Positions 35,989 to 44,956 of a stretch of 64,000 bases of DNA are shown here, one piece after another. Position 1 is the stretch's first letter. Every line of letters begins with the position of its first letter. The position numbers were made by a program, and so were the translations under genes. The stretch covers positions 62,001 through 126,000 of the forward strand of contig NZ_NFHZ01000003.1 of the NCBI RefSeq assembly GCF_002161555.1, written 5' to 3'. The DNA is from Barnesiella sp. An55. GTDB lineage: Bacteria > Bacteroidota > Bacteroidia > Bacteroidales > Barnesiellaceae. The notes below the pieces were generated by a model. That model was not told where the DNA came from. It made no database searches and was given only the letters and a program-made list of their open reading frames with translations.

Positions 35989-37461
35989 TTATTTCAGTTT
36001 CCACTCTACACCCTCTTTGGTATCTTTGATTTCGAAACCGATTTCGGTCAACTTGTCGCGGATGTAGTCCGAGGTGCTCCAGTCCTTGCGGGCCTTGGCC
36101 TCTTTGCGAACATCGAGCAGCAAATCGACAGCCTTGTGGTAAGCCTCGTTCCCTTCGTCCGAAGCCTTGGCCTCCTCGCGGATGCCCATGATGTCGAACA
36201 GGAAGGTCGAGAAGGTCTCCTTCAGGTGAGCGATATCGTCGGCCGTCAGTTTAGCCTCGCCGGCCAGAGCCGTGTTGATTATCTTCACGGCCTCGAAGAG
36301 GTGCGAGATGACGATGGGCGTACTCAGGTCGTCGTTCATGGCCTCGTAGCAGTGTTCGCGAATAGCCTTGACATCGACCGTAGAGCTGTCCGACGGAGTA
36401 ATCTTGGCCAGGTTGTTCCAACCCTCGAGCATGCGTTGCAGGGCCTTTTCCGAAGCTTGCAGCGCCTCGTTGCTGAAATCGACGGTGCTGCGGTAGTGGG
36501 CTTGCAGGATGAAGAACCGGATGGTCATGGGCGAGTAGGCCTGTTGCAGCAACTTGTGGTTGCCGGAGAAGAACTCGTCGAGGGTGATGAAGTTGCCCAG
36601 CGACTTGCCCATCTTCTGGCCGTTAATCGTAATCATGTTGTTGTGCATCCAGTAGTGCACGGTCTCGTGTCCCTGAGCGGCTACCGACTGGGCAATCTCG
36701 CACTCGTGGTGGGGGAAGAGCAGGTCCATGCCGCCACCGTGAATGTCGAACTCCTCGCCTAGATACTTGGTGCTCATGGTCGAGCACTCGAGGTGCCAGC
36801 CGGGGAATCCGTCGCTCCAGGGCGAAGGCCAGCGCATGATGTGCTCGGGGGCTGCCTTTTTCCACAGGGCGAAGTCGAAGCTGTTGTGCTTCTCGCTCTG
36901 CCCGTCGAGCTCGCGGGTGGTGTTGAGCAGGTCGTCGATGTTGCGGCCCGACAGTTTGCCGTAGTGGTGGTCTTTGTTGTATTTCACCACGTCGAAGTAA
37001 ACCGAGCCGTTGCTCACATAGGCATAGCCGGCATCGAGAATCTTCTTGATATACTCGATCTGTTCGATGATGTGTCCCGAGGCGTGCGGCTCGATGCTGG
37101 GGGGCAGCACGTTGAGAGCCTCCATCGCCTTGTGGTAGCGGTTGAGGTAATATTGTACCACCTCCATCGGTTCAAGCGATTCGAGGCGGGCCTTCTTGGC
37201 AATCTTGTCTTCGCCTTCGTCGGCATCGTTTTCGAGGTGTCCCACGTCGGTGATGTTGCGCACATAGCGCACCTTATATCCCAGATGTTTGAGATAGCGG
37301 AACAGCACATCGAATGTGATAGCCGGGCGGGCGTGCCCCAGGTGAGCATCGCCATAGACGGTGGGGCCGCACACATACATGCCCACATAAGGCGGGTTCA
37401 GCGGTTTGAACTCCTCCTTCTTGCGGTCGAGTGTATTGTAGATGAAAAGGGGTTGTGTCAT
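35989..37461 (-). CDS. cysS: Cysteine-tRNA ligase
   Basis: CysS charges tRNA-Cys. The 490-residue class I synthetase has the HIGH-type motif HLGH (40-43), the zinc ligands beginning with C31 in [11 protein letters not shown], the [18 protein letters not shown] segment and the KMSKS-type loop KMGKS (283-287), followed by [12 protein letters not shown]-terminal anticodon-binding DALR-like domain completes it. The gene is downstream of, and on the same strand as, a Bax-inhibitor-1 gene and argS; the 35-base gap suggests a shared transcript. Confidence 0.96.
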   Translation of the reverse strand: MTQPLFIYNTLDRKKEEFKPLNPPYVGMYVCGPTVYGDAHLGHARPAITFDVLFRYLKHLGYKVRYVRNITDVGHLENDADEGEDKIAKKARLESLEPMEVVQYYLNRYHKAMEALNVLPPSIEPHASGHIIEQIEYIKKILDAGYAYVSNGSVYFDVVKYNKDHHYGKLSGRNIDDLLNTTRELDGQSEKHNSFDFALWKKAAPEHIMRWPSPWSDGFPGWHLECSTMSTKYLGEEFDIHGGGMDLLFPHHECEIAQSVAAQGHETVHYWMHNNMITINGQKMGKSLGNFITLDEFFSGNHKLLQQAYSPMTIRFFILQAHYRSTVDFSNEALQASEKALQRMLEGWNNLAKITPSDSSTVDVKAIREHCYEAMNDDLSTPIVISHLFEAVKIINTALAGEAKLTADDIAHLKETFSTFLFDIMGIREEAKASDEGNEAYHKAVDLLLDVRKEAKARKDWSTSDYIRDKLTEIGFEIKDTKEGVEWKLK

Positions 37462-37496
37462 ATTGCGTGTATTTAGATACCTGATTCAGAGGTTCC

Positions 37497-38198
37497 TTAA
37501 TCGTTGCCGCGGCCAAAGAAGCGGAGCAGGTAGAGGAACAGGTTGATAAAGTCGAGATAGAGCGACAGGGCACCGATGGTGGCCAGTTTGCCCATCTGCG
37601 AGGGTTCTACCACATAGGCGGCATTCTTAATCTTCTGTGTATCCCAGGCGGTGAGGCCGATGAAGAGGGCTACACCCACGAAACTGATAATCCAGTCGAG
37701 GGTGCTGCTGGCTACGAAGATGTTGACTACCGTGGCGATGATGAGTCCGAAGAGGGCCATCATGCAGTAGCTGCCAAACTTGGTCATATCGTTTTTGGTC
37801 ACCAGTCCATACACGCTCATGGCACCGAATACACCGGCCGTGATGAAGAAGGTATAGGCGATGGAGCCCAGCGAATAGACGACGAAGATAGACGAGAACA
37901 CTACGCCGTTGAGTATGGCATAGAGGTAGAAGAGCAGCACGGCCGTGGTCGAGCTGAGCTTGTGGAGCATCCCCGACACGACGAATACGATGGCCAGCTC
38001 GGCAATGATCAGGCCGAAGAAGATGGCCCGGCTGCCCATGATGGTCATCAGCAGGGAGGGCGACGAGGCTACATAAAGAGCCGTGAAGGCGGTCACCACA
38101 AGGGCCAGAAACATGCGCACATAAACTTTGCGCATGACAATCGACAATACCGATGAGTTGGCGGTCGATTTATACGAAGAATCATACAAGTTTTCCAT
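37497..38198 (-). CDS. Bax inhibitor-1 / YccA family membrane protein
   Basis: The 233-residue protein has seven predicted membrane helices. The C-terminal helices contain the family's conserved aspartates and tyrosines: FIGLTAWDTQKIKN and GALSLYLDFINLFLYLLRFFG. BI-1 proteins form pH-sensitive calcium leak channels (for example YetJ), and E. coli YccA restrains the protease FtsH. No partner is encoded nearby. It lies between argS and cysS with gaps of 27 and 35 bases. Confidence 0.9.
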   Translation of the reverse strand: MENLYDSSYKSTANSSVLSIVMRKVYVRMFLALVVTAFTALYVASSPSLLMTIMGSRAIFFGLIIAELAIVFVVSGMLHKLSSTTAVLLFYLYAILNGVVFSSIFVVYSLGSIAYTFFITAGVFGAMSVYGLVTKNDMTKFGSYCMMALFGLIIATVVNIFVASSTLDWIISFVGVALFIGLTAWDTQKIKNAAYVVEPSQMGKLATIGALSLYLDFINLFLYLLRFFGRGND

Positions 38199-38225
38199 AT
38201 CTGTTCTATTTATGGGTTATTGTTG

Positions 38226-40019
38226 TTACATGCGGTCGGGTACCTCGATACCGAGCAGACCCATACCGGTTTTGATGACTTTGGCTACATTGGCCGAGAG
38301 CATCAGTCGGAAAGCCCGAACCTGAGCGTTCTCTTCGCGCAGAATCGAGTAGTCGTGATAGAACTGGTTATACTCTTTGACCAAGTCATATACATAGTTG
38401 GCAATGAGCGAGGGGCTGTAGATGCGCCCGGCCTCGGCCACTACCGAGGGGAAATCGGCCAGATGTTGAATGAGCGAAATCTCTTTTTCGGTAGGCTCTA
38501 CGTGGCTGGTATCTTCGTGACGATAGTCGATACCGGCCTCGGCGGCCTTGCGCATTACCGAGCAGATGCGGGCGTGGGTATATTGGATGAAGGGACCCGT
38601 GTTGCCGTTGAAGTCGATCGACTCTTTGGGATTGAAGGTCATGTTCTTGCGGGGATCGACCTTCAGGATAAAGTATTTCAAGGCTCCCAGACCCACGATG
38701 CGCGAAATCTCTTCGGCCTCTTCGGCGGTGCAACCGTCGAGTTTGCCCAGTTCGGCCGAAGTCTCGCGGGCCGTGGCAATCATCTCGTCCATGAGGTCGT
38801 CGGCATCGACCACCGTACCTTCGCGCGACTTCATCTTGCCCTCGGGCAGCTCTACCATACCGTAGGAGAAGTGCACCAGGTCTTTGCCCCACTTGAACCC
38901 GAGTCGGTCGAGCAGTATGGAGAGAACCTGGAAGTGGTAGTTTTGTTCATTCCCCACGACATAAATCATCTTGTCGATGGGGTAGTCTCTGAACCGCTGT
39001 TGGGCTGTACCGATATCCTGGGTCATATAGACCGAGGTCCCGTCTTTGCGCAGCAGCAGTTTCTGGTCGAGCCCTTCGTTGGTGAGGTCGGCCCATACCG
39101 AGCCGTCTTCCTTGCGGAACATGATTCCTTTTTCGAGCCCTTCGAGAACCTTTGCCTTCCCTTCGAGGTAGGTCTGCGACTCGTAATATATCTTGTCGAA
39201 ATCGACACCCAGGCGACGGTACGTCTCGTCGAATCCGGCATATACCCAGTTGTTCATCATCTCCCACACCTTGCGCACCTCGGGGTCGCCTGCCTCCCAC
39301 TTGCGCAGCATTTCGCGGGCCTCCTGCATGAGGGGCGATGCGGCTTCGGCCTCTTCGGCAGTCATGCCTTTGGCCTCCAGCTCCTTCACCTCCTGTTTGT
39401 AGTGCTTGTCGAAGAGCACGTAGAAGTCGCCGATGAGGTGGTCACCCTTCTTGCCGGCCTTCTCGGGGGTGATGCCGTTGCCCCACTTCTCCCAGGCCAG
39501 CATCGACTTGCAGATGTGGATACCGCGGTCGTTCACGATGTTGGTCTTCACTACCCGGTTGCCGTTGGCTTTCAAAATTTCCGAGAGGCTGTAGCCCAGC
39601 AGGTTGTTGCGCACGTGACCCAAGTGCAGCGGCTTGTTGGTGTTGGGCGAGGAGTACTCGACCATGATGAGCGGTGCATCGGGGGTAGCCTGGCGGATGC
39701 CGAAGTGCTCCTCCTCGTCGATGTGGTGAAGCATATTGCTCCAGAACGCCGGGGCGATGACCAGGTTGAGGAAGCCCTTGATCACGTTGAACGAGGCAAC
39801 GGCCGGTTCGTGCTCCTTCAGATACTCGCCAATCTCCTGAGCCGTAGCTTCGGGAGCCTTGTGCGAGGCTTTCAGGAAGGGGAACACCACGAGGGTGAGG
39901 TTACCTTCAAACTCTTTTTTGGTCTTTTGGGGAGTGGTAGTCCCCGGGGCCGCGTCGATTCCATACAAGGCCTTTACAGCCTTGGTGGCGGCATCGGATA
40001 TGATTTGTTCTATTTTCAT
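38226..40019 (-). CDS. argS: Arginine-tRNA ligase
   Basis: ArgS charges tRNA-Arg. The 597-residue protein starts at the ATG at 40019 (MKIEQIISDAATKAV), which fits the N-terminal Add-1 domain that recognises the tRNA D-loop. The catalytic core has SSPNTNKPLHLGHVRNN (HIGH motif as HLGH), and the C-terminal part the arginine-family ALKYFILKVDP and DALR helices. KMKSREGT replaces the canonical KMSKS, as is usual for ArgS. A consensus promoter lies 28 bases upstream of the start. Confidence 0.96.
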   Translation of the reverse strand: MKIEQIISDAATKAVKALYGIDAAPGTTTPQKTKKEFEGNLTLVVFPFLKASHKAPEATAQEIGEYLKEHEPAVASFNVIKGFLNLVIAPAFWSNMLHHIDEEEHFGIRQATPDAPLIMVEYSSPNTNKPLHLGHVRNNLLGYSLSEILKANGNRVVKTNIVNDRGIHICKSMLAWEKWGNGITPEKAGKKGDHLIGDFYVLFDKHYKQEVKELEAKGMTAEEAEAASPLMQEAREMLRKWEAGDPEVRKVWEMMNNWVYAGFDETYRRLGVDFDKIYYESQTYLEGKAKVLEGLEKGIMFRKEDGSVWADLTNEGLDQKLLLRKDGTSVYMTQDIGTAQQRFRDYPIDKMIYVVGNEQNYHFQVLSILLDRLGFKWGKDLVHFSYGMVELPEGKMKSREGTVVDADDLMDEMIATARETSAELGKLDGCTAEEAEEISRIVGLGALKYFILKVDPRKNMTFNPKESIDFNGNTGPFIQYTHARICSVMRKAAEAGIDYRHEDTSHVEPTEKEISLIQHLADFPSVVAEAGRIYSPSLIANYVYDLVKEYNQFYHDYSILREENAQVRAFRLMLSANVAKVIKTGMGLLGIEVPDRM

Positions 40020-40047
40020 GTGCTTACTATAATTAATATATGGGGTA

Positions 40048-40079
40048 CAAAGATAGTGAAAGGTGAGCGCAGAGGCAAA
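40048..40079 (-). promoter_or_regulatory. Promoter of argS
   Basis: On the minus strand TTTG (40076-40079), a 20-base spacer and TATCTTTG (40048-40055) match the Bacteroidota consensus. Confidence 0.78.
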
Positions 40080-40135
40080 CGGAAAACGAAGTTTTCGACG
40101 TTTGATTATGCCAAATTGCCTCTTTTTCACAACAA

Positions 40136-40165
40136 ACCCATTCGTCCCCGTCGGGACGAATGGGT
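40136..40165 (-). terminator. Hairpin after the lysO genes
   Basis: ACCCATTCGTCCC (40136-40148) pairs with GGGACGAATGGGT (40153-40165). The sequence after it on the minus strand (TTGTTGTG) is only modestly T-rich, so terminator strength is uncertain. Confidence 0.55.
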
Positions 40166-40204
40166 GTATAGCTTGGAGACCCAGCGGGAGGGGTGCAGTT
40201 TGTA

Positions 40205-40831
40205 TCAGCAGAAAGCGTTGATGAGGATAGGTACACTCACCTCGAGCACTATGCCATGCAGGATTGCTATGGGAATGAGCTCTTCGCCTCGCGAGGTGTT
40301 GCGCACAATCATGGGCAGGCACACATCCATCGAGTTGATACCAGCCACCGATATGGGTACCAGTCGTCCTCCCCAACGGGCCAAAGTAGGAGTGCCGAAG
40401 AGGGCGATCATCTCGCGTATGACATTGGCAAGCAGCGCTACGGTAGCCAGTTCGGTAGCACCCTGCACGCCGAGGGTTGCGCTTTTGAGGTCGGCAATCA
40501 GTACCGACGACAGCGAGTAGTATCCAAAACCGCTACCCACGAGCAGGCAGTCGCTGAGGTTGCGCCCGTGCAGCAGCAATACCCCTATGGCCGAGAAGAG
40601 CAACGTACCTGCAATGGTAAAGAGGGGAAGCAACGACATGCGGGGGTTGAGCGAGTGGATGATGTGGCGCAGGTCGGTGCCGCCGCCGAGACTTATCCCC
40701 ACTTGCAGGATGAGGAGCGAGAGTATAATCATGGGCAGATCGTGTCCCAGCAGCCAGTCGGGAGCTTGTTGCGAGAGGCCCAGCCCGATACCGGCAATGA
40801 AGCAAAGCAGAATGAACAGATTCTCTTTCAT
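40205..40831 (-). CDS. lysO: Lysine exporter LysO, C-terminal (large) subunit
   Basis: The 208-residue membrane protein has six or so predicted helices and the LysO/DUF340 pattern: GVLLLHG, VGSGFGYYSLSSVLI, ELATVALLANVIREM and the conserved ISVAGINSMDVCLP followed by an ILHG segment. E. coli LysO (YbjE), about 299 residues, exports lysine and thialysine. Here the protein is encoded by two overlapping genes: the small N-terminal part at 40828-41106 and this larger part, overlapping by ATGA. The two should assemble into one transporter. Split versions are known to me from other Bacteroidota, so this is not a recent frameshift. Confidence 0.82.
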   Translation of the reverse strand: MKENLFILLCFIAGIGLGLSQQAPDWLLGHDLPMIILSLLILQVGISLGGGTDLRHIIHSLNPRMSLLPLFTIAGTLLFSAIGVLLLHGRNLSDCLLVGSGFGYYSLSSVLIADLKSATLGVQGATELATVALLANVIREMIALFGTPTLARWGGRLVPISVAGINSMDVCLPMIVRNTSRGEELIPIAILHGIVLEVSVPILINAFC

Positions 40832-41106
40832 AACTTACCTCCTTTCTTCAGAAATAGCCGTTGGGCCACCCAAGCGGCTACAATGCTTCCGGCTACGCCC
40901 AGGCAGGCTATGACCATGGCTTGCCAGCCAAAATTGTAGAGATTGTCGATGAGGTCGCGATTGGAGCCTATCGAGACGCCAAAGACAAACAATAAAAGAC
41001 AGACGGTGGCCTGGATGCTCCATTTCGTCGCCTTGATGCAGGAGCGCCCCCGCAGGAGTACACCTACACCTATTCCTATGATGAGTAAAACGAGAATACG
41101 TAACAT
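40828..41106 (-). CDS. Lysine exporter LysO, N-terminal (small) subunit
   Basis: The 92-residue protein starts at the ATG at 41106 (MLRILVLLIIGIGVGVLL) and has three predicted membrane helices. FGVSIGSNRDLIDNLYNFGWQA matches the N-terminal part of LysO (DUF340). It overlaps the larger subunit by four bases, which keeps the two products stoichiometric. A promoter about 290 bases upstream gives an unusually long leader, described separately. Confidence 0.8.
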   Translation of the reverse strand: MLRILVLLIIGIGVGVLLRGRSCIKATKWSIQATVCLLLFVFGVSIGSNRDLIDNLYNFGWQAMVIACLGVAGSIVAAWVAQRLFLKKGGKL

Positions 41107-41629
41107 GGTTGTGCAATCTTTGTGCAACAGTGTACCACCGGCTGTCGGGGCCAGAGGGGCTCTGTTGCGATGATGTAAAACTGAATGGTTTGATTAAGCG
41201 GGCAGTAGGGCCCGGGGGGAGGTGTGCGGAAATGCAGCCCTCCCGTTGTGTAGAAGGGTAACGGTTCAAATGAATCCACTGAACCAGTGAACATACACCG
41301 TGGGCGAGGTATGCCGTGCGATACCCTGTGCAATCGTGTAGCGATGTCTGTTCAATGATACTGTCATACAAATAAACGTATAAAAATTCGACGCAAAGGT
41401 ACTTATCTTTTGGAAAGAGGCAACAGGGGAATGGTGGACTTAATATAATTTAAGAGAAAAACAGGGCTTTTTCACGCCCTTTTGCGGTGATTGTGCCGGG
41501 TTGCTATGTTTGCCCGGTAGCTCAGCGGGGGGATGGATTGGATACAGCAGGGGGTACAAAAAGAAAAGAGCCGTGTCGATGGTACTCGACTCAGCCCTTA
41601 TTCCATTTCTTTTTTTCGATCAATCGATT
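41107..41629 (-). other. 520-base gap: long lysO leader and its promoter
   Basis: The minus-strand promoter at 41394-41424 implies a leader of about 280 bases before lysO. It contains an inverted repeat GGTTCA/TGAACC (41264-41286), repeated TTGCACA copies (near 41110, 41120 and 41328), and a short open frame of 33 codons (41266-41367, minus) rich in arginine and histidine. The known lysine riboswitch core was looked for and not seen. Between 41425 and 41629 nothing is recognised apart from the 3' flank of the cysteine-rich gene. Confidence 0.45.
41394..41424 (-). promoter_or_regulatory. Promoter of lysO
   Basis: On the minus strand GTTG (41421-41424), a 19-base spacer and TACCTTTG (41394-41401) match xTTG-N19-TAnnTTTG. 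Confidence 0.68.
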
Positions 41630-41980
41630 TTACTTGCTTGTGTTGCCTTTTTTACAACAGGGAGTTTGGCCCTTGTTGCAGTTGGCTTTGCAAGGAGCTT
41701 TTTGTCCGCACTTGGTAGTAGCGTTGCAGTTGGCTTTCTCCTTGCAGCAAGGAGTAGCCGATTGGCAGTTGCTTTTGCAATTGCCTTTGCAGGAAGCCTG
41801 TTTCCCACAAGTACCTTTACAATCTTTGCACTTGCAGTCGGTACATTTACACTCTTTTTTAGCACACTCTTTTTTGCAACATTCTGTTTTAGCCTTTTCG
41901 CTCTTGGTATTTTGGGCAACAGCCGGCAAAGCGATTATCGAAGCGGCGGCAATGCATGCCAGGATAAGTAATTTCTTCAT
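41630..41980 (-). CDS. Secreted cysteine- and lysine-rich small protein
   Basis: The 116-residue protein has a clear signal peptide (about 1-22, ending PAVA before Q). The mature part of about 94 residues has 20 cysteines, in patterns such as CxC, CxxC, CC and KxC (for example ECKCTDCKCKDCKGTCG), and many lysines with almost no hydrophobic residues. This looks like a metal-binding or heavily disulfide-bonded protein, in composition similar to metallothioneins, but exported. Open frames on the opposite strand are shadows; the signal peptide and a perfect promoter on this strand decide the matter. No homologous family is recognised. It stands alone. Confidence 0.8.
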   Translation of the reverse strand: MKKLLILACIAAASIIALPAVAQNTKSEKAKTECCKKECAKKECKCTDCKCKDCKGTCGKQASCKGNCKSNCQSATPCCKEKANCNATTKCGQKAPCKANCNKGQTPCCKKGNTSK

Positions 41981-42011
41981 AGGATATAATGTATTTAATG
42001 AGATTACAGTG

Positions 42012-42042
42012 CAAATATAGTACGAAGTGGCTGTGTGTCAAG
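42012..42042 (-). promoter_or_regulatory. Promoter of the cysteine-rich protein gene
   Basis: On the minus strand CTTG (42039-42042), a 19-base spacer and TATATTTG (42012-42019) match the consensus. It is 31 bases from the start codon. Confidence 0.75.
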
Positions 42043-42163
42043 TGTGGTGAGTCTTATTTTTTCAAAAAGCCGGACAATAAATTTGTAAAAGGTGTAAAAT
42101 CGTATCGATTCTTTTCTTGAGTCTGCATCTCTGTGTTCTTGGAGATAAGGGATTGAAGATGGA

Positions 42164-42221
42164 CTTCGCCTCGACAAAATTCAAATAAATTTGGTTTTGC
42201 TCTCGGCTTGCGCTATCTTTG
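42164..42221 (+). repeat. Repeated promoter element, copy 1
   Basis: This 58-base block is 52/58 identical to 43337-43394. It contains an imperfect palindrome centred on AAATAAATTTGG and a promoter: TTTG (42190-42193), a 20-base spacer and TATCTTTG (42214-42221). It lies about 50 bases upstream of the acyltransferase gene. Confidence 0.85.
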
Positions 42222-42268
42222 TTTTTGAAACAAGATTTACAAACAAGGAGTCACAGGATTGAATAGCT

Positions 42269-43309
42269 ATGGAGGCCGGAGCTCGAGCAATAGAGGATAG
42301 AGGAATGTCTCGCACGCAGGGACGCAGTTCGAATATCGAGTTGTTGAGAATTGTCTCGATGTTCCTCGTTTTGATGATTCATTATATTCCATCCCGGCCG
42401 GTCCCGACTGGCGAGACCCTGGTTCACGATACGCTCGGGACGCTATTTACACTCGAGTTGCGCAGCATTTGTTTCGTATGCGTCAACTGTTTTATTCTCA
42501 TCTCGGGCTATTTTGGTATTCGTTGGCGGTTGAAGTCATTTGCCAATTTGCTGTTCCAGATTTTCTTTTGGGTTATTGTCTGTCCGTTGGCGATGGCTGC
42601 GATAACGGGTTCGTTCGAGTTGGGTGGACTCTTGCGCGCTTTCTACAACGGTTCAACCCGCTGGTTTATCGAGGCTTATATAGGCCTGTATGTGATAGCT
42701 CCGGTATTGAATAGCTTTATCGAGAAATCTACCCGGCGGGAATTGGGCCTTTTTATCCTGGCTTTTTACCTTTTCGGTACCGTGTGGGGTTATGTGGGAC
42801 AGGCGGTCGATTTCAATCGGGGCATGAGCGTAATCAGTCTCATGGGTCTCTATTTTATAGGCGCTTATCTGCGTGAAAACCAAGAGGGTGTATTTGCTCG
42901 GCCGGCATGGTTTCATTTGGCCGTTTATCTGGTTACCGGCTTCGTGATGGTGGGGATAGCTGTTGCAGGGCTGAAGGCGGGTATCTCGAAGAGTCCTCAC
43001 AGCTTAATCAATCCGTTGATTATTCTCGAGTCGGTGGCGCTGTTTCTCTTTTTCAAGCAGTTGAATTTGGGCTCCATTGCTTGGATCAACTCTGTTGCGG
43101 CTTCGGCGTTTGCTGTCTATCTGATTCACATGGACAGCACAGTCAATCCCTATTATAAGGCGGCCTGTGACTACATCGAGGCACATTATTCGCTGTCGTT
43201 CCTTTATACACTCGCGTTTTTGATAGGGGTGTTTGTAGTCTCGGTTTTGGCCGACAAGGTGCGTATCGTAGTATATCGCCTCACCGTGCAGCGGTGGCTG
43301 AAGCTTTAA
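42269..43309 (+). CDS. Acyltransferase family membrane protein (Acyltransferase_3)
   Basis: The 346-residue protein has about ten predicted membrane helices. The family signature SNIELLRIVSMFLVLMIHY, with the presumed catalytic H38, is at the N-terminus. Acyltransferase_3 proteins transfer acetyl, succinyl or other acyl groups to sugars of lipopolysaccharide, capsule or secreted glycans. An internal ATG at 42305 (MSRTQGRSS) is an alternative start that fits the family better; the 12 residues before it are not conserved-looking. The gene has its own promoter within the repeated element. The substrate is unknown, and no glycan cluster surrounds it. Confidence 0.87.
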   Translation: MEAGARAIEDRGMSRTQGRSSNIELLRIVSMFLVLMIHYIPSRPVPTGETLVHDTLGTLFTLELRSICFVCVNCFILISGYFGIRWRLKSFANLLFQIFFWVIVCPLAMAAITGSFELGGLLRAFYNGSTRWFIEAYIGLYVIAPVLNSFIEKSTRRELGLFILAFYLFGTVWGYVGQAVDFNRGMSVISLMGLYFIGAYLRENQEGVFARPAWFHLAVYLVTGFVMVGIAVAGLKAGISKSPHSLINPLIILESVALFLFFKQLNLGSIAWINSVAASAFAVYLIHMDSTVNPYYKAACDYIEAHYSLSFLYTLAFLIGVFVVSVLADKVRIVVYRLTVQRWLKL

Positions 43310-43336
43310 GTCTGTTTCTCCATATTCTGAATTAAG

Positions 43337-43394
43337 CTACGCCTCGGCAAAGCCCAAATAAATTTGGTTTTGCTCTCGGCTTGCACTATCTTTG
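43337..43394 (+). repeat. Repeated promoter element, copy 2
   Basis: This is the second copy of the 58-base block at 42164. It carries TTTG (43363-43366), a 20-base spacer and TATCTTTG (43387-43394), placing the promoter 24 bases before the GHL10 gene. The six differences lie almost all in the outer, upstream arm; the promoter core is conserved. Confidence 0.85.
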
Positions 43395-43417
43395 ACACAG
43401 AAACAAAATTCAAGACA

Positions 43418-44914
43418 ATGAAACTTAAAATTTATTTATCGCTCCTGCTGCTTGCCTGCCTGGGTAGCAGTCTGGTTCGGGCCGACGAGCACCCGAAGCG
43501 GGAGTTTCGTGGGGCCTGGATTCATACGGTAGGGCAGAGCCGTTATCGGGAGATGGATCGGGACTCGATGCAGCGCTATTTCAACCAGATGTTGGACAGC
43601 CTTCAGCACATAGGTATCAACGCGGTGATTTTCCAGGTGCGTCCCACGGCCGATGCTTTCTATCCGTCGCAACTGGAGCCTTGGAGCAAATACCTCACCG
43701 GGAAGCAGGGCGAAGCGCCCAACCCCCTGTGGGACCCTCTGCAATATCTTATCGAACAGTGCCATGTCCGCAACATGGAGTTGCATGCCTGGCTCAATCC
43801 CTATCGGGTGGGGACGGTCTCGAGTGAACCGCTGGCGCCTTCGCACATCTATTATAAACACCCCGAGTGGTTTGTCCAGTATGGCAAGCAACTCTATTTC
43901 GACCCGGGATTGCCCGAGTGCCGCGAATTTATCGGTAAGGTGGTCGATGATATCGTGACTCGCTACGATGTCGATGCCATCCACATGGACGACTACTTCT
44001 ATCCCTATCCCATTGCGGGCAGCGAATTCCCCGACGACAACAGCTATGCCCGTTACGGCAACGGCCTGGAGCGGGGCGACTGGCGTCGTGAGAATGTCAA
44101 CTTGCTCATCAAGGAGTTGAGTGGGATTATCAAGACCCGCAAGCCGTGGGTACGTTTCGGCATCAGTCCCTTCGGGATTTACCGGAACCAGAAGAGTGAC
44201 CCCGACGGCAGCGCTACCAACGGCCTGCAAAACTACGATCAGCTTTATGCCGACGTGTTGCTGTGGACTCGCAACGGTTGGGTGGACTATATGCTGCCGC
44301 AACTTTATTGGGAGATAGGCCACAAGGCGGCTTGTGTCGAGACGCTCATCTACTGGTGGAACAACCATGCCAACGGCCGTCACCTCTACATTGGGCAGGA
44401 TGTGGTGCGCACCATGAATGCTACCGATGTGAATCCCATCTACACGCAATTGAACCACAAGATGCAGCTGAGCCGCTACCTCGACCATGTGGGTGGTAAC
44501 TGTTTCTGGCCCGGCTACTCGTTGCTCGAGAACTACAAAGGCATTGCCGACGACTTGCGCAACTATTATCATGCCGTGCCGGCCCTTATTCCCGCCTATA
44601 CCTTTATCGACAGCGAGGCCCCCGACGAGGTGAAAGGCCTGAAGGCCCGTTGGACCCCCGACGGCTACGAGTTGCAGTGGAAACGGAAAGATACCAAAGA
44701 CGAGATGCAGAAACAGATCTATTTCTGTGTCTATCGGTTTACACCCAGCGAGAAGATCAATCTCTACGATACCTCTCATCTGGTCACGGTTACCCGCGAC
44801 ACCCGCTATCGGCTCCCCTATGTGCGGGGCACACGCGAGTATGTCTATGTGGTCACGGCTGTGGATCGCATGCACAACGAGAGCGACGGGAAGAGCAAGA
44901 AGGTGAAACTGTAA
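43418..44914 (+). CDS. GHL10 (DUF187) family secreted glycoside hydrolase
   Basis: The 498-residue protein starts at the ATG at 43418, giving a signal peptide of about 23 residues (ending LVRA before DEH). The main domain (about 30-370) is the TIM-barrel GHL10 family: EFRGAWIHTV, INAVIFQVRPTADAFYPS, ELHAWLNPYRVG, DAIHMDDYFYPYP with likely catalytic aspartates, and VDYMLPQLYWEIGH. A fibronectin type III-like domain (about 400-495) follows. GHL10 enzymes are thought to act on peptidoglycan-type or other amino-sugar glycans (some cleave denuded glycan strands). Transcription ends at a strong terminator. Confidence 0.9.
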   Translation: MKLKIYLSLLLLACLGSSLVRADEHPKREFRGAWIHTVGQSRYREMDRDSMQRYFNQMLDSLQHIGINAVIFQVRPTADAFYPSQLEPWSKYLTGKQGEAPNPLWDPLQYLIEQCHVRNMELHAWLNPYRVGTVSSEPLAPSHIYYKHPEWFVQYGKQLYFDPGLPECREFIGKVVDDIVTRYDVDAIHMDDYFYPYPIAGSEFPDDNSYARYGNGLERGDWRRENVNLLIKELSGIIKTRKPWVRFGISPFGIYRNQKSDPDGSATNGLQNYDQLYADVLLWTRNGWVDYMLPQLYWEIGHKAACVETLIYWWNNHANGRHLYIGQDVVRTMNATDVNPIYTQLNHKMQLSRYLDHVGGNCFWPGYSLLENYKGIADDLRNYYHAVPALIPAYTFIDSEAPDEVKGLKARWTPDGYELQWKRKDTKDEMQKQIYFCVYRFTPSEKINLYDTSHLVTVTRDTRYRLPYVRGTREYVYVVTAVDRMHNESDGKSKKVKL

Positions 44915-44956
44915 TCGGTTCCGTCCGATTCGCCATTACGACGGTCTGTCGTCCAG

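Noticed and set aside
40835-41371. 178-codon minus-strand frame across the lysO leader
   Set aside because: It is out of frame with the recognised LysO subunit and its product has no domain or sensible composition.
41107-41393. Lysine riboswitch in the lysO leader
   Set aside because: The conserved purine-rich core motifs of the lysine aptamer are not found.
41512-41545. A tRNA-like 5' end, GCCCGGTAGCTCAG
   Set aside because: The D-stem is not closed by GAGC and no anticodon arm, T-arm or matching acceptor end follows; it is a chance match.
41487-42020. Plus-strand open frames over the cysteine-rich gene
   Set aside because: The minus strand has a signal peptide and a consensus promoter; the plus-strand products are phenylalanine/leucine-rich artefacts.
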